Counted from the stretch's first letter, positions 23,180 to 33,958 are shown. The stretch is 64,000 bases of DNA from Aquabacterium sp. OR-4 (GCF_025290835.2 NZ_JAOCQD020000002.1:806001-870000); one strand, 5' to 3'. Program-made: numbers and translations. The notes: generated by a model not told the origin, from the sequence alone.

Positions 23180-24049
23180 TCAGTGCTTGTTCTTGAACAG
23201 CACGCGGGCGGCGATGTTGATCGCCAGCACGCCCAGCGTGATCAGGAAGACGCCGGCCCAGGCCAGTTTCTGCCAGTTTTCGTAGGGGCTCATCGCGAAC
23301 TTGAAGATCGTCACCGGCAGGCTGGCCATCGGCTCGCCGAGGCTGCTGGTGAAGAACTGGTTGCTCAGCGCGGTGAACAGCAGCGGTGCCGTCTCGCCGG
23401 CGATGCGCGCCACCGCCAGCAGCACGCCGGTCATCACGCCGGCTCGCGCCGCCTTCAAGGTGACCGAGGAGATCACCTTCCACTTGGGCGTGCCCAGCGC
23501 GTAGGCCGCCTCGCGCAGTGCGTTCGGAATCAGGCTCAGCATGTTCTCGGTCTGGCGGATCACCACCGGGATGACGATCAGCGCGAGCGCCAGCACGCCG
23601 GCGAAGCCCGAGAAGGACTTCATGCGCGCCACCACCACCGCGTAGATGAACAGGCCGATCACGATCGACGGCGCCGACAGCAGGATGTCGTTGATGAACC
23701 GCACCGCGGTGCCCAGCCACGACTTCTGGCCGTACTCGGCCAGGTAGATGCCGGCCAGCACGCCGATGGGCGTGCCCAGCGCGGTGGCCGCGCCCACCAT
23801 CAGCAGCGAGCCGTAGATGGCGTTGGCCAGGCCGCCAGTGGCTTCCTGCGGCGGCGGGGTCATCTCGGTGAACAGGCTCAGCGACAGGCCGCCGATGCCC
23901 AGGCGCACCGTCTCGAACAGGATCCACAGCAGCCAGAACACGCCGAAGGCCATCGCGCCGAGCGACAGCATCAGCGCCACGGCGTTGATCTGCTTGCGCC
24001 GCCTGTGGTGGGCCAGCCGGCCCGCATCCAGGGTCATGCCTTGGCTCAT
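23180..24049 (-). CDS. pstA: Phosphate ABC transporter permease PstA
   Basis: A 289-aa inner-membrane permease with six predicted helices. The EAA-type cytoplasmic loop that contacts PstB reads [24 protein letters not shown], with the conserved glycine. The segment [19 protein letters not shown] is typical of PstA. It overlaps pstC by 4 bp (ATGA), consistent with coupled synthesis of the two permease halves. Confidence 0.96.
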   Translation of the reverse strand: MSQGMTLDAGRLAHHRRRKQINAVALMLSLGAMAFGVFWLLWILFETVRLGIGGLSLSLFTEMTPPPQEATGGLANAIYGSLLMVGAATALGTPIGVLAGIYLAEYGQKSWLGTAVRFINDILLSAPSIVIGLFIYAVVVARMKSFSGFAGVLALALIVIPVVIRQTENMLSLIPNALREAAYALGTPKWKVISSVTLKAARAGVMTGVLLAVARIAGETAPLLFTALSNQFFTSSLGEPMASLPVTIFKFAMSPYENWQKLAWAGVFLITLGVLAINIAARVLFKNKH

Positions 24050-25068
24050 GTGCGCGCTCCTTCGCTCTTCTTCAGTTGGGCCAGCAGCAGCTTGCTGAAG
24101 GCCAGCACCACGAAGGTGATGAAGAACAGCACCAGACCCAGATAGATCAGCGAGGCCTGGTGCAGGCCCTCGCCGGCTTCGGCAAACTCATTGGCCAGCG
24201 CCGAGGCAATGCTGTTGGCCGCCTGAAACAGCGACAGCGAGTCGAGCTGGTTGAAGTTGCCGATGACGAAGGTGACCGCCATGGTTTCACCCAGCGCGCG
24301 GCCCAGGCCCAGCATGATGCCGCCGACCACACCCGCCTTGGTGTACGGCAGCACGACACGCGACACCACCTCCCAGGTGGTGGCGCCCAGACCGTAGGCC
24401 GATTCTTTCAGCATCGCCGGGGTGACCTCGAACACGTCGCGCATCACCGCGGCGATGAACGGGATCACCATGATGGCCAGGATGATGCCGGCCGACAGCA
24501 TGCCGATGCCCACCGGCGGGCCTTCGAACAGCGCGCCAAGCAGCGGCACGCCCTTGAACATGGATTGCAGCGGCTGCTGGACGTACTTCGACAGGATGGG
24601 GCCGAACACCAGCAGGCCCCACATGCCGTAGACGATGGACGGCACCGCCGCCAGCAACTCGATCGCCGTGCCCAGCGGCCGCTTGAGCCAGTTGGGCGAC
24701 AGCTCGGTGAGGAACACCGCGATGCCGAAGCTGACCGGCACCGCGATCAGCAGCGCGATCAGCGAGGTCATCAGCGTGCCCACGATCATCACCAGACCGC
24801 CGAACTTCTCCTGCACCGGATCCCATTCCTTGGTCCAGAGGAAGCTCAGGCCGAACTTCTCGATCGCCGGCGCGGCGCCGATCAGCAGCGAGATGATGAT
24901 GCCCACCAGCAGCAGCAGCGTGAGCCACGCAGCGCCATGGGTGAGCAGCGAGAACACCGAGTCAGCCCAGGGTGCGACGCGACGACGTTGCGGTGGCCGC
25001 GCCTGAGGCGCGGCCCGCTCGATGGGAGTGGAGGTGTTCAAGGGTGTGGCGGGCAGTGCGGTGGTCAC
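24046..25068 (-). CDS. pstC: Phosphate ABC transporter permease PstC
   Basis: A 340-aa inner-membrane permease paired with PstA. A hydrophilic N-terminus of about 35 residues precedes the first helix ([17 protein letters not shown]). The family segment [16 protein letters not shown] and the EAA loop [21 protein letters not shown] are present. It lies 69 bp downstream of pstS with no terminator between them, so the whole pst set is probably one transcript from the Pho-box promoter. Confidence 0.96.
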   Translation of the reverse strand: MTTALPATPLNTSTPIERAAPQARPPQRRRVAPWADSVFSLLTHGAAWLTLLLLVGIIISLLIGAAPAIEKFGLSFLWTKEWDPVQEKFGGLVMIVGTLMTSLIALLIAVPVSFGIAVFLTELSPNWLKRPLGTAIELLAAVPSIVYGMWGLLVFGPILSKYVQQPLQSMFKGVPLLGALFEGPPVGIGMLSAGIILAIMVIPFIAAVMRDVFEVTPAMLKESAYGLGATTWEVVSRVVLPYTKAGVVGGIMLGLGRALGETMAVTFVIGNFNQLDSLSLFQAANSIASALANEFAEAGEGLHQASLIYLGLVLFFITFVVLAFSKLLLAQLKKSEGART

Positions 25069-25137
25069 CGGATTCTCCGCTTCATCGGCGCAGCGCCGGC
25101 CGACGGGCCTGGCGCTGCTTCGACAAGATGGGTTGGC

Positions 25138-26178
25138 CTACTTCAGAGCAACGGGCTTGCCCGAAGCGTCCTTGATCTCTCCCCACTGCTTGCGCACCAG
25201 AGCCTTGACCGAATCAGGCAGCGGCACGTAGTCCAGATCGTCGGCGGCCTTGTCGCCGTTGGCGAAGGCCCAGTCGAAGAACTTCAGCGCGGCGCTGGCG
25301 CTGGCCGGCTTGTCCTGCACCTTGTACATCAGGATGTAGGTGGGGTTGCTCAGCGGCCAGGCGTCCTTGCCGGGCTGCTCGGTGGTGATCTGGTAGAAGG
25401 TCTTCGACCAGTCGGCACCGGCGGCAGCGGCCTTGAAGGCCGTGTCGCTGGGCGACACGTACACGCCGTCCTTGTTCTTGAGCTGGGTGTACGTCATCTT
25501 GTTTTGCTTGACGTAGGCGTACTCGACGTAGCCGATCGAGTTGGGCAGGCGCTGCACGAAGGCGGCCACGCCCTCGTTGCCCTTGCCGCCGGCACCGATC
25601 GGCCAGTTCACCGCCGTGCCGTCACCCACCTTGGCCTTCCACTCGGCGTTCACCTTCGACAGGTAGTTCGTGAAGATGAAGGTGGTGCCCGAACCATCGG
25701 CGCGACGCACCACCGAGATGTCGGCGGCCGGCAGTGGCACACCGGCATTCAGCGCGGTGATGGCGGGATCGTTCCACTTGGTGATCTTGCCCAGGTAGAT
25801 GTCACCCAGCACCTGGCCGGTGAGCTTGATCTGGCCCGGCTGGATGCCCTGGATGTTGACCACCGGCACCACGCCACCGATCACGGTGGGGAACTGCACC
25901 AGGCCGTCCTTGGCCAGGTCTTCGTCCTTCAGCGGCATGTCGCTGGCACCGAAGTCGACCGTCTTCGACTTGATCTGCTTGATGCCCGCACCCGACCCGA
26001 CCGACTGGTAGTTGATCCGTGCACCGGTGGCCTTGTTGTAGGCATCGGCCCACTTTGCGTACAGCGGCGCCGGGAACGTGGCACCAGCGCCGGTGACGTC
26101 CTGGGCCTGTGCGGCGCCGGTGATCGCCATGGCAGCGCCAAAGCCGAAGCTGGCGGTACGGATCCACTGGTTGAGCAT
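25138..26178 (-). CDS. pstS: Periplasmic phosphate-binding protein PstS
   Basis: A 346-aa phosphate-binding protein. The N-terminal signal peptide ends at an AQA site (MLNQWIR...AITGAAQAQ) and the mature protein begins [14 protein letters not shown]. The phosphate-binding motifs [21 protein letters not shown] and [11 protein letters not shown] are all present. The frame is open to 26298, but that part covers the promoter; ATG 26178 with upstream AAGAAAGG is the start. It is first in the pstSCAB-phoUBR cluster and is preceded by a good Pho box. Confidence 0.97.
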   Translation of the reverse strand: MLNQWIRTASFGFGAAMAITGAAQAQDVTGAGATFPAPLYAKWADAYNKATGARINYQSVGSGAGIKQIKSKTVDFGASDMPLKDEDLAKDGLVQFPTVIGGVVPVVNIQGIQPGQIKLTGQVLGDIYLGKITKWNDPAITALNAGVPLPAADISVVRRADGSGTTFIFTNYLSKVNAEWKAKVGDGTAVNWPIGAGGKGNEGVAAFVQRLPNSIGYVEYAYVKQNKMTYTQLKNKDGVYVSPSDTAFKAAAAGADWSKTFYQITTEQPGKDAWPLSNPTYILMYKVQDKPASASAALKFFDWAFANGDKAADDLDYVPLPDSVKALVRKQWGEIKDASGKPVALK

Positions 26179-26215
26179 GGTTCGCCTTTCTTGGGTGTCG
26201 TTCAGATAGATCGAC

Positions 26216-26249
26216 ACTTTAAGAACGCACCATGACAGCTTCGTGACGG
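26216..26249 (-). promoter_or_regulatory. Pho box and -10 of the pstS promoter
   Basis: On the minus strand, CCGTCACGAAGCTGTCAT (26232-26249) matches the 18-bp Pho box layout of two CTGTCAT-like heptamers separated by 4 bp. TAAAGT (26216-26221) follows 10 bp later as the -10, as at PhoB-activated promoters where the Pho box replaces the -35. The -10 lies 38 bp upstream of the pstS ATG. Confidence 0.82.
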
Positions 26250-26269
26250 CACCGATGTGGTGCAAATCG

Positions 26270-26298
26270 CTGTCATAAAGCAATCGGCAAACTGTCAC
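26270..26298 (+). promoter_or_regulatory. Additional Pho half-sites in opposite orientation
   Basis: CTGTCAT (26270-26276) and CTGTCAC (26292-26298) lie 22 bp apart start to start, exactly two 11-bp Pho repeats, with a degenerate CAATCGG in the middle position. They read on the plus strand, opposite to the main box, and lie between it and the end of glmM. Confidence 0.55.
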
Positions 26299-26407
26299 AT
26301 ACCACCATGCGCAAGCGCAGCCGGCAGTTTTTCACACCGCATGCCCCTGCCCCACCGCACAAGGCCCGGCCTGGCGCCGGTTCACCAGGCCGTCTGGCGG
26401 GTGCGGT

Positions 26408-27739
26408 TCAGGATTGCAAGGTGGCCGCCAGGCGCTCGGCCGCCGCCTTGGCCACGGCCGCCTCGCGCGCCTCGACCATGATGCGCAGCACCGGTTCGGT
26501 GCCGGAGGCGCGGATCAGGATGCGCCCGCTGTCGCCCAGTTCGGCGCGCACGCACTCCTGCTCGGCGGCAAAACCGGCATGGTTCTTCCAGTCCAGGCCG
26601 TCGGGCAGGCGCAGGTTGAGCAGGGTTTGCGGAAACATCTGCACATCGGCCAGCAGGTCCGCCAGCCCGGTCTTGGCCTGGTGCACGGCGTGCAGCACCT
26701 GCAGCGCGCTGATGATGCCGTCGCCGGTGGAATGGTTGTCCAGCTGCAGCAGGTGGCCCGAGCTTTCGCCGCCCAGCAGCCAGCCGCGCTGTGCCAGTTC
26801 TTCCAGGACGTAGCGATCGCCCACCTTGGCCCGCACCAGCGCCACGCCACGGCGGCACAGCGCCAGCTCGACACCCATGTTGGTCATCAGCGTGCCGACC
26901 GCACCCGGCACCGCATGGCCGCGCGACAGGCGCTCAGCCACCAGCACGTAGAGCAGTTCGTCGCCGTTGAACAGGCGGCCGTGGCGATCCACCAGCTGCA
27001 GCCGGTCGGCGTCGCCGTCCAGCGCCACGCCGTAGTCGGCGGCATGCGCGGCCACGGCGGCCACCAAGGCCTTGGGCGACGTGGCGCCAACGCCGGCGTT
27101 GATGTTCAGGCCGTCCGGGCTGCAGCCGATGGTGACCACCTCGGCACCGAGCTCATGAAACACATCGGGCGCCACGTGGTAGGCCGCCCCATTGGCCGCG
27201 TCGACCACCACCTTCATGCCCTTGAGCGAAAAGGCCTTGGGCACCGTGCTCTTGCAGAACTCGATGTAGCGGCTGCGCGAGTCTTCCACCCGCCGCGCCT
27301 TGCCGAGGTTGGCCGAGTCCACCCACTGCGGCGGCTCGTCGAGCGCCGCCTCGACAGCAAGCTCCCAGTCATCGGGCAGCTTCTCGCCCATGGCCGAGAA
27401 GAACTTGACGCCGTTGTCGGGGTAGGCGTTGTGCGAGGCGCTGATCACGATGCCCAGGTCCAGCCGCAGCGCGCGGGTCAGGTAGGCCACGCCGGGCGTG
27501 GGCAGCGGGCCGGTCAGCAAGGTGTTCACGCCCGCCGAGGCCAGGCCGGCCTCGAGCGACGATTCGATCATGTAGCCCGAGATGCGGGTGTCCTTGCCGA
27601 TCAGCACCGTGGGCCGCCCGCCCTGGCGGCGCAGCACGCGCCCCACGGCATGGCCCAGGCGCAGCATGAAGTCGGGCGTGATCGGGCTGGTGCCCACAGT
27701 GCCGCGAATGCCGTCGGTGCCGAAGTACTGGCGTGTCAT
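26408..27739 (-). CDS. glmM: Phosphoglucosamine mutase
   Basis: A 443-aa enzyme converting glucosamine-6-phosphate to glucosamine-1-phosphate for UDP-GlcNAc, hence peptidoglycan and LPS. The N-terminus [12 protein letters not shown], the phosphoserine loop ISASHN with S102, the Mg-binding DGDADR loop and the C-terminal [14 protein letters not shown] phosphate site are all visible. Length is normal. It follows folP on the minus strand by 66 bp, the order found in many proteobacteria. Confidence 0.97.
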   Translation of the reverse strand: MTRQYFGTDGIRGTVGTSPITPDFMLRLGHAVGRVLRRQGGRPTVLIGKDTRISGYMIESSLEAGLASAGVNTLLTGPLPTPGVAYLTRALRLDLGIVISASHNAYPDNGVKFFSAMGEKLPDDWELAVEAALDEPPQWVDSANLGKARRVEDSRSRYIEFCKSTVPKAFSLKGMKVVVDAANGAAYHVAPDVFHELGAEVVTIGCSPDGLNINAGVGATSPKALVAAVAAHAADYGVALDGDADRLQLVDRHGRLFNGDELLYVLVAERLSRGHAVPGAVGTLMTNMGVELALCRRGVALVRAKVGDRYVLEELAQRGWLLGGESSGHLLQLDNHSTGDGIISALQVLHAVHQAKTGLADLLADVQMFPQTLLNLRLPDGLDWKNHAGFAAEQECVRAELGDSGRILIRASGTEPVLRIMVEAREAAVAKAAAERLAATLQS

Positions 27740-27805
27740 CGTGAGGGATCCTTCGCTCCGGAATCTTTTGTTTGAGAGTGTCGTGCCCTGGCGTCTGCGC
27801 CAGGC

Positions 27806-28663
27806 TTACGGCAGGCCTGCCGAGCGCCAGACCGCCAGCGCATCCACGGTGGCGGCCACATCGTGCACGCGCAGCACATGGCCACCACGCTGCACGCAGG
27901 CCAGCGCCGCTGCCACGCTGGCGGCCTGCCGTTCGTGCACCGGCCTGCCGGTCAGCAGGCCCAGCGTGCTCTTGCGGCTCCAGCCCAGCAGCAGTGGCGC
28001 GCCCAGCGTCAGCAATTCGGCCTGACGCTGCAGCAGGGCCCAATTGTCGTCGGGCGCCTTGGCGAATCCGATGCCGGGATCCACTGCAATGCGGTCCAGG
28101 GCCAGGCCTGCGGCGTGAACCTGTTCACGGCGATGCGCCAACCAGGCCCGCACCTCGGCCACCACATCGGCGTAGCCGGACAGCGCCTGCATGGTGTCGG
28201 GCCCGCCGCGCATGTGCATCAAGCACACACCCACATTGGCATGCGCGGCCACCGCGGCCAGGGCGCCTTCGCGTTGCAGCGCACGCACATCGTTGACGAT
28301 GTCCACGCCGAGATCGAGCGCAGCGCGCATCACCAGCGGCGAGCTGGTGTCCACCGACACCGGCACGCCCAGCGTCAAGGCGCCGCGCAGCACCGGCAGC
28401 ACGCGGGCCAGTTCGTCCTCGGCCGTCGGGCTGCTCGAGCCCGGGCGGGTCGATTCACCGCCGATGTCCAGGATGTCGGCACCTTCGCCGAGCAGACGTT
28501 CGCAATGGCTCAACGCGGCCGACACTTCGTGGTGCCGCCCGCCATCGGAGAACGAATCCGGCGTGACGTTGACGATGCCCATCACCTGCGGGCGCGCCAG
28601 ATCGATGCGAAAGCGGCGCGTCTGCCAGAACAGCGGCGGCGGTGCGGAGGCGGATTCAGGCAT
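27806..28663 (-). CDS. folP: Dihydropteroate synthase
   Basis: A 285-aa folate-pathway enzyme joining p-aminobenzoate to dihydropterin pyrophosphate; it is the sulfonamide target. Conserved motifs: MGIVNVTPDSFSDGG, DIGGESTRPG, SVDT, VNDV, MHMRG, DPGIGFAK and GWSRKS. The open frame reaches 28702, but ATG 28663 (MPESASAPP) is preferred because a rho-independent terminator occupies 28672-28694. It lies between ftsH and glmM, the usual place. Confidence 0.95.
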   Translation of the reverse strand: MPESASAPPPLFWQTRRFRIDLARPQVMGIVNVTPDSFSDGGRHHEVSAALSHCERLLGEGADILDIGGESTRPGSSSPTAEDELARVLPVLRGALTLGVPVSVDTSSPLVMRAALDLGVDIVNDVRALQREGALAAVAAHANVGVCLMHMRGGPDTMQALSGYADVVAEVRAWLAHRREQVHAAGLALDRIAVDPGIGFAKAPDDNWALLQRQAELLTLGAPLLLGWSRKSTLGLLTGRPVHERQAASVAAALACVQRGGHVLRVHDVAATVDALAVWRSAGLP

Positions 28664-28671
28664 GGCGCGTG

Positions 28672-28694
28672 AAAACGGGGCCCGCGGGCCCCGT
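28672..28694 (-). terminator. Rho-independent terminator between ftsH and folP
   Basis: On the minus strand, an 8-bp stem ACGGGGCC / GGCCCCGT with a CGCG loop (28675-28694) is followed by TTTTC. It would end the ftsH transcript before folP, so folP-glmM expression needs its own promoter or read-through. Confidence 0.72.
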
Positions 28695-28755
28695 GTGATC
28701 AACCCAGCGCATCAGCCGCCGGGCCATGGTTCAAGAAGACGAGCTTGGTGGCCGA

Positions 28756-30669
28756 TCAGGCGGCCGCTGCCGGCGCCCCATCGGTGCTCACCGGGCCGCT
28801 GCCACTGGCGCCGCCGCCGGTGTTGCGCTGGGTGGGCGTCCAATCCTTCGGCGGCCGCGGCGGCCTGCCGTTCATGATGTCGTCGATCTGCTCGCCATCG
28901 ATGGTTTCCCATTCGAGCAGGGCCTTGGCCATGACGTGCATCTTGTCCTGGTTGTCTTCGATCAGCTTGCGCGCGGTGGCGTACTGCTCGTCGATGATGC
29001 GTCGCACTTCCTTGTCCACCTTCTGCATGGTGGCCTCGGACATGTGCACCTGCTTGGTCACCGAGCGGCCCAGGAACACCTCGCCCTCGTTCTCGGCGTA
29101 GACCATCGGGCCCAGCTCATCGGTCATGCCGTAGCGCGTGACCATGTCGCGGGCAATGGCCGTGGCGCGCTCGAAGTCGTTGCTGGCGCCGGTGGTCATC
29201 TGGTTCATGAACACTTCTTCGGCGATGCGGCCGCCAAACAGCACCGAAATGGTGGAGAGCATGCGCTCCTTGTCCATGCTGTAGCGATCACCTTCGGGCA
29301 ACTGCATCGTGACGCCCAGCGCACGGCCGCGCGGGATCACGGTGACCTTGTGCACCGGGTCGGTCTTGGGGCTCAGGCGCGCCACCAGCGCATGGCCAGC
29401 CTCGTGGTAGGCCGTGTTCTTGCGTTCTTCTTCGGGCATGACCATGGACTTGCGCTCGGGGCCCATCATGATCTTGTCCTTGGCCTTCTCGAAGTCGACC
29501 ATCTCCACCACGCGCGCACTGCGGCGGGCGGCGAACAAGGCCGATTCGTTGACCAGGTTGGCCAGATCGGCACCCGAGAAGCCCGGCGTGCCACGCGCCA
29601 GGATGTCGGCCCGCACGTCCTGGCCGATCGGCACCTTGCGCATGTGCACGGTGAGGATCTGCTCGCGGCCGCGCACGTCGGGCAGCGTCACATACACCTG
29701 CCGGTCGAAACGGCCGGGGCGCAGCAGCGCCGGGTCGAGGATGTCGGGCCGGTTGGTGGCCGCCATCACGATGACGCCGAGATTGGTCTCGAAGCCGTCC
29801 ATCTCGACCAGCATCTGGTTCAGCGTCTGCTCGCGCTCGTCGTTGCCGCCGCCCAGGCCGGCGCCACGATGGCGGCCCACGGCGTCGATTTCGTCGACGA
29901 AGATGATGCAGGGCGCGCTCTTCTTGGCCTGCTCGAACATGTCGCGCACACGGGCCGCGCCCACGCCGACGAACATCTCGACGAAGTCGGAGCCCGAGAT
30001 GCTGAAGAACGGCACCTTGGCCTCGCCGGCGATGGCCTTGGCCAGCAGCGTCTTGCCGGTGCCCGGAGGGCCGACCAGCAACACGCCGCGCGGGATGCGG
30101 CCACCCAGCTTCTGGAACTTCTGCGGGTCTTTCAGGAAGTCGACCAGCTCCTTGACCTCTTCCTTGGCCTCGTCGCAACCGGCGACATCGGCGAAGGTGG
30201 TCGAGTTGTTGGCCTCATCGAGCATGCGCGCCTTGCTCTTGCCGAAGCTGAAGGCGCCGCCCTTGCCGCCACCCTGCATCTGGCGCATGAAGTACACCCA
30301 CACGCCGATCAGCAGCAGCATCGGACCCCAGCTGATCAGCAGGCTGACCAGCAGCGAGGGCTCTTCGCGCGGCTTGACGTCGAACTTGACGCCGTTGTTG
30401 ATCAGGTCGCCGACCAGACCGCGGTCGAGGTAGGTGGCGGTGGAGCGGATGCGCTTGTCGTCGTTGGTGACGGCCAGGATCTCGGTGCCGCCATTGCCCT
30501 CTTGCAGCGTGACCTGCTTGACGCGCTTGGCGCGCACCTCGTCCAGAAACTCGGAGTACCCGATCTGGCCCCCTGCCGACACCCCGCGGTCGAACTGTTT
30601 GAACACAGTGAACAGCACAAGTGCGATCACCAGCCAGACAGCGACCTTCGAGAACCACTGATTGTTCAC
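28756..30669 (-). CDS. ftsH: ATP-dependent zinc metalloprotease FtsH
   Basis: A 637-aa membrane-anchored AAA+ protease that degrades unassembled membrane proteins and regulators. Two N-terminal helices flank a periplasmic segment. The AAA module has Walker A GPPGTGKT, Walker B IIFVDEID and the second region of homology [14 protein letters not shown]. The zinc site HEAGH is at 422-426. The C-terminus is Gly/Ala/Pro-rich. Translation probably starts at GTG 30669, giving the family N-terminus (M)[12 protein letters not shown], with AAGGAG just upstream. It follows rlmE on the same strand, as in E. coli. Confidence 0.96.
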   Translation of the reverse strand: MNNQWFSKVAVWLVIALVLFTVFKQFDRGVSAGGQIGYSEFLDEVRAKRVKQVTLQEGNGGTEILAVTNDDKRIRSTATYLDRGLVGDLINNGVKFDVKPREEPSLLVSLLISWGPMLLLIGVWVYFMRQMQGGGKGGAFSFGKSKARMLDEANNSTTFADVAGCDEAKEEVKELVDFLKDPQKFQKLGGRIPRGVLLVGPPGTGKTLLAKAIAGEAKVPFFSISGSDFVEMFVGVGAARVRDMFEQAKKSAPCIIFVDEIDAVGRHRGAGLGGGNDEREQTLNQMLVEMDGFETNLGVIVMAATNRPDILDPALLRPGRFDRQVYVTLPDVRGREQILTVHMRKVPIGQDVRADILARGTPGFSGADLANLVNESALFAARRSARVVEMVDFEKAKDKIMMGPERKSMVMPEEERKNTAYHEAGHALVARLSPKTDPVHKVTVIPRGRALGVTMQLPEGDRYSMDKERMLSTISVLFGGRIAEEVFMNQMTTGASNDFERATAIARDMVTRYGMTDELGPMVYAENEGEVFLGRSVTKQVHMSEATMQKVDKEVRRIIDEQYATARKLIEDNQDKMHVMAKALLEWETIDGEQIDDIMNGRPPRPPKDWTPTQRNTGGGASGSGPVSTDGAPAAAA

Positions 30670-30881
30670 CACGGCTCCTTCAGCCAAAACAAGACTGCGC
30701 AGGTGGTGCAGGCGACACCATGGCACGCCTGCTCCCGCGAGATACAACGCAGTTCCACGGCAGATGGGGATGATTCTAGTCGAGTCAAGCCCCCGGCTCC
30801 GGGCGCCAAAACCGGCGTGAGCCGGGGGAAATCGGCCCGTCTTCGACGCAACGCAAAGCTGCGCACCGGACGCACCGCCTG

Positions 30882-31550
30882 TCAGCAGTCCTTCAGACCG
30901 ATGCCGACCAGAAAGGTTTCGGCCGATTTGTCGCGCGAGGCCTTGGGCTTGATCGGCTTGACCACGCGAAACTGGCGCTTGAACATTTCAACCAGCTGGC
31001 TGTAGCCGGCGCCATGAAACACCTTGGCCACCAGCACGCCATCGCGCTTGAGGTGGGATTGGGAGAACTCGAGCGCCAGCTCGACCAGGTGCTCGATGCG
31101 CGCCGAATCCGACGATGCAATGCCCGACAGGTTGGGCGCCATGTCCGACAGCACCACGTCCACCGGCCGGCCGGCCACGGCGGCATGCAGCTGCTCCAGC
31201 ACGGCGTCGTCGCGGAAGTCGCCCTGCAGAAACTGCACGTCTTCCACCGGCTCCATCGGCAGCAGGTCGAGCGCGATGATCGTGCCTTGCAGTTCGCCCG
31301 AGGCCGCGCCACCGGCGCCGGCCACCTTGGGCGCGAAGCGCCGGCGCAGGTACTGGCTCCAGGCGCCGGGCGCCGAGCCGAGATCCACGACCACCTGGCC
31401 CGGACGCAGCAGCGACAGCGCCTCGTCGATCTCTTTGAGCTTGTAGGCCGCCCGGGCGCGATAGCCCTCTTTCTGGGCCATTCGCACGTAGGGATCGGTC
31501 AGATGGTCGTTCAACCAGGCCCGGTTGACCTTGCGGGACTTCGTCGCCAT
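30882..31550 (-). CDS. rlmE: 23S rRNA (uridine-2'-O-)-methyltransferase RlmE
   Basis: A 222-aa FtsJ/RrmJ-type methyltransferase that modifies U2552 in the A-loop of 23S rRNA, aiding 50S assembly. The basic N-terminus [18 protein letters not shown], the SAM-binding [15 protein letters not shown], the DMAPNLSG motif and the late [12 protein letters not shown] are present. It is followed by ftsH 212 bp downstream. Length fits the family (about 205-225). Confidence 0.95.
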   Translation of the reverse strand: MATKSRKVNRAWLNDHLTDPYVRMAQKEGYRARAAYKLKEIDEALSLLRPGQVVVDLGSAPGAWSQYLRRRFAPKVAGAGGAASGELQGTIIALDLLPMEPVEDVQFLQGDFRDDAVLEQLHAAVAGRPVDVVLSDMAPNLSGIASSDSARIEHLVELALEFSQSHLKRDGVLVAKVFHGAGYSQLVEMFKRQFRVVKPIKPKASRDKSAETFLVGIGLKDC

Positions 31551-31628
31551 GCGCTTGGGGATTCTCGCGTTCTTGCGGTGGGGCCCCGGCCGACCGGCCT
31601 TGGCGGGGGCGAGAGTATCGCCGATGCG

Positions 31629-32450
31629 CTATTTGACGACGATCTCGGCCAGGCCGTGGCGGCGCGCCGCCGCCTCCAGGCGACCATCGCGCTTGATGCG
31701 CGCCACGAAGTGATCCAGCTCGCGCAGCCAGTCCTCGTCGCCCGGCTTGATGGCGTAGGCATAAGGAATGGTGTGGAAGGGCCGCGATGGCGCCACCAGC
31801 CGCGCCCAGTCGGCGTTGTCCAGCAGGCGCCGGCTGTAGGGAAAGTCGGTCATGAACACATCCACCCGCCCGGCTTCGAGCTCCTGCTCGCGCGTGGCCG
31901 GCGGCTTGATCACCACCACCTGGGCCTGCTTCAGTGCCACGGCCATCACCGGCTCCATGAAGGTGCCGGCCTGCACGGCCACCCGCACGCCGGGGCGGTC
32001 GATGTCTTCCCAGCGCCGCACCACATGGTTGCTGCGGGTGGTGACGCCATAAATGTCGCTCTGCAGGTAGGGCAGCGAAAACTTCAGGTGCTGCTGGCGC
32101 TGCGCGGTCACGCCCACCGCATGCATTGCCACGTCGCAGCGGTCGGTGTGCAGGTTCTCGATCAGCTTGGCGAATGACGATTCGACATGCTGCAGCTTCA
32201 CGCCCAGGCCCTTGGCCAGTTCGGCCGACAGGTCGATGTCAACGCCCACCAGTTGCTCGGTGCGCGGGTTGCGGTAGGTGATGCCGTAGTAGTCGGGCCA
32301 GATGCACACCCTGAGCGTGCCGCTGCTGCGCACCCGTTCGAGCACCGGCCCGGCGCTGGCGGCCTGCGCCAACAGCAGGGCGCTGGCCAGCACCGCCAGG
32401 TGTCGGACACGGATCACGCGGGGCGGCGGCAGTTTTTTCGGCGTTGTCAT
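31629..32450 (-). CDS. Periplasmic solute-binding protein, amino-acid (SBP family 3) type
   Basis: A 273-aa binding protein with a signal peptide (basic start, LAVLASALLLAQAASA, cleavage before GPVLERV). The mature part begins VRSSGTLRVCIWPDYYGITYRNP and has LVGVDIDLSAELAKGLGVKLQHV, typical of family 3 polar amino-acid or related ligands. The frame is open to 32513, but M22 (32450) precedes a normal signal sequence. No permease or ATPase genes adjoin, so the partner and ligand are unknown. It is divergent from the YhbY gene. Confidence 0.82.
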   Translation of the reverse strand: MTTPKKLPPPRVIRVRHLAVLASALLLAQAASAGPVLERVRSSGTLRVCIWPDYYGITYRNPRTEQLVGVDIDLSAELAKGLGVKLQHVESSFAKLIENLHTDRCDVAMHAVGVTAQRQQHLKFSLPYLQSDIYGVTTRSNHVVRRWEDIDRPGVRVAVQAGTFMEPVMAVALKQAQVVVIKPPATREQELEAGRVDVFMTDFPYSRRLLDNADWARLVAPSRPFHTIPYAYAIKPGDEDWLRELDHFVARIKRDGRLEAAARRHGLAEIVVK

Positions 32451-32527
32451 CGACGTTGGCACGCGCGGACGCACGGGCGGCGCATCATAAAACCGGCGCT
32501 GGTCGCCGGACATAGGACAATTGGGCC

Positions 32528-33004
32528 ATGTCTGCCCTTCTCCTCACTCCCGCCCAACGCAAGGAGCACCGCGCCGGTGCCCACCACCTCGACCCGGTCG
32601 TCATGATCGGTGGCGAGGGCCTGACGCCCGCGGTGGTCCAGGAAATCGACCGCGCACTGACGGCCCACGGCCTGATCAAGGTGCGCGTGTTCTCCGATGA
32701 TCGAGCGGCCCGCGAAGCCATGCTGGCCAACCTGGCCGATCAGCTGTCGGCCGCGCCGGTGCAACACATCGGCAAGCTGCTGGTGCTGTGGCGGCCGATG
32801 CCCGAGAAGGCCAAGGCCGAGCGCGGTGATCGCGCCCCCGCACCGCGGGTGGTCAAGATCGTCAAGTTCGCCAAGAGCGGCTCCACCCGCCCGCAGGTCA
32901 AGAAGGTGCGCGTGCTGGGCAACGAGCGTGTCACGCCCGGCGGCAACATCAAGCGGGTGAAGAAGAAGCGCCCGACCAGCGTCAAGAAGACCGTGGCCGA
33001 CTGA
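32528..33004 (+). CDS. yhbY: YhbY/CRM-domain RNA-binding protein
   Basis: A 158-aa protein. The first 95 residues form a CRM domain like YhbY, which associates with pre-50S ribosomes: LTPAQRKEHRAGAHHLDPVVMIGGEGLTPAVVQEID, then IKVRVFSDDRAARE. The C-terminal extension (about 100-158) is rich in Lys/Arg/Pro and is longer than in E. coli YhbY (97 aa); similar basic tails occur in betaproteobacteria. It is divergent from the rlmE-side genes, a common arrangement. Confidence 0.9.
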   Translation: MSALLLTPAQRKEHRAGAHHLDPVVMIGGEGLTPAVVQEIDRALTAHGLIKVRVFSDDRAAREAMLANLADQLSAAPVQHIGKLLVLWRPMPEKAKAERGDRAPAPRVVKIVKFAKSGSTRPQVKKVRVLGNERVTPGGNIKRVKKKRPTSVKKTVAD

Positions 33005-33026
33005 GCGCGACCACCCGGCCGGCGCT

Positions 33027-33473
33027 TCAGGCGCTGACGCGCCAGGCCAGCGCCATCACCAGCAGCGCCTTCAGCACGAAGAACGAGGCGCTTGCGAGGT
33101 GCAACTGGCCAAAGCTGAACGGCCCCTGCCCGGCGCGCGCCGCCGGCATCAGCGGCTGGATCGCGAAATAGCCCGCAACGGTGCAGAACAGCGTGCCCAG
33201 CAGCAGCAGCATGTCGGTGCTGAACGCCGATGCACCCTGCGCCTGGGCTGCCTGGCGCGCCTGGCGGCGCGCCAGCAGCAGCAGCGTCACGCCCAGCACC
33301 AGGCTCAGCCAGGCCTCCTGCGCCAGGATGCGCGACACGACGCGGCCGGCGTCGGCCGTGGCCAGTGTGGCAAACGGCGCCGGCGTGGCCACCAGGCCGA
33401 TGCAGAGCAAGGCACCGGCCCACAGCACCGTCAGCAGGCGCTGCGGGCGGTCAGGGGATGCGCCGGGCTGCAT
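33027..33473 (-). CDS. DUF4149-like small membrane protein
   Basis: A 148-aa protein with four hydrophobic helices: VLWAGALLCIGLVATPAPFA, LVLGVTLLLLARR, MLLLLGTLFCTVAGYFAI and a C-terminal one with ASFFVLKALLVMAL. The APFATL after the first helix and the HLASASFFVLKA end resemble DUF4149 proteins often found beside greA and carB in Burkholderiales. No function is known. It begins 8 bp after greA on the same strand, so it is probably cotranscribed. Confidence 0.75.
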   Translation of the reverse strand: MQPGASPDRPQRLLTVLWAGALLCIGLVATPAPFATLATADAGRVVSRILAQEAWLSLVLGVTLLLLARRQARQAAQAQGASAFSTDMLLLLGTLFCTVAGYFAIQPLMPAARAGQGPFSFGQLHLASASFFVLKALLVMALAWRVSA

Positions 33474-33481
33474 GCCTGGCC

Positions 33482-33958
33482 TCAGATGTAGCGCACGTCC
33501 ACCACTTCGTAGTGCCGCTCGCCACCGGGCGCCTGCACCACGGCCTCGTCGCCCGTCTCTTTGCCGATCAGCGCCCGCGCGATCGGGCTGCTGATCGAGA
33601 CGCGGCCCAGCTTCAGGTCGGCTTCATCGTCGCCGACGATCTGGTAGGTGACCTCGGCGCCCGAGTCGTCGTCGCACAGCACCACGGTGGCGCCGAACAC
33701 CACGCGGCCGCCGGCATCGAGGGCCGACGGATCGATGATCTGCGCCGCGGCGAGCTTGCTTTCGATCTCGAGGATGCGGCCTTCGATGAAGCCCTGCTTG
33801 TCCTTGGCGGCGTCGTACTCGGCGTTTTCCGACAGGTCGCCCTGGGCGCGCGCCTCGGAGATGGCCTGGATCACGGCATGGCGTTCCACGGTCTTGAGCC
33901 GGTGCAGCTCTTCCTTGAGCTTCTCGGCGCCGCGCTTGGTCAGGGGAATGGTGGCCAT
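33482..33958 (-). CDS. greA: Transcription elongation factor GreA
   Basis: A 158-aa factor that stimulates transcript cleavage by backtracked RNA polymerase. It shows the N-terminal coiled coil ([22 protein letters not shown], with the acidic tip [14 protein letters not shown]) and the C-terminal FKBP-like domain ending [14 protein letters not shown] and [16 protein letters not shown] segments. The frame is open to 34030, but ATG 33958 gives the standard start. It is downstream of carAB on the same strand. Confidence 0.96.
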   Translation of the reverse strand: MATIPLTKRGAEKLKEELHRLKTVERHAVIQAISEARAQGDLSENAEYDAAKDKQGFIEGRILEIESKLAAAQIIDPSALDAGGRVVFGATVVLCDDDSGAEVTYQIVGDDEADLKLGRVSISSPIARALIGKETGDEAVVQAPGGERHYEVVDVRYI

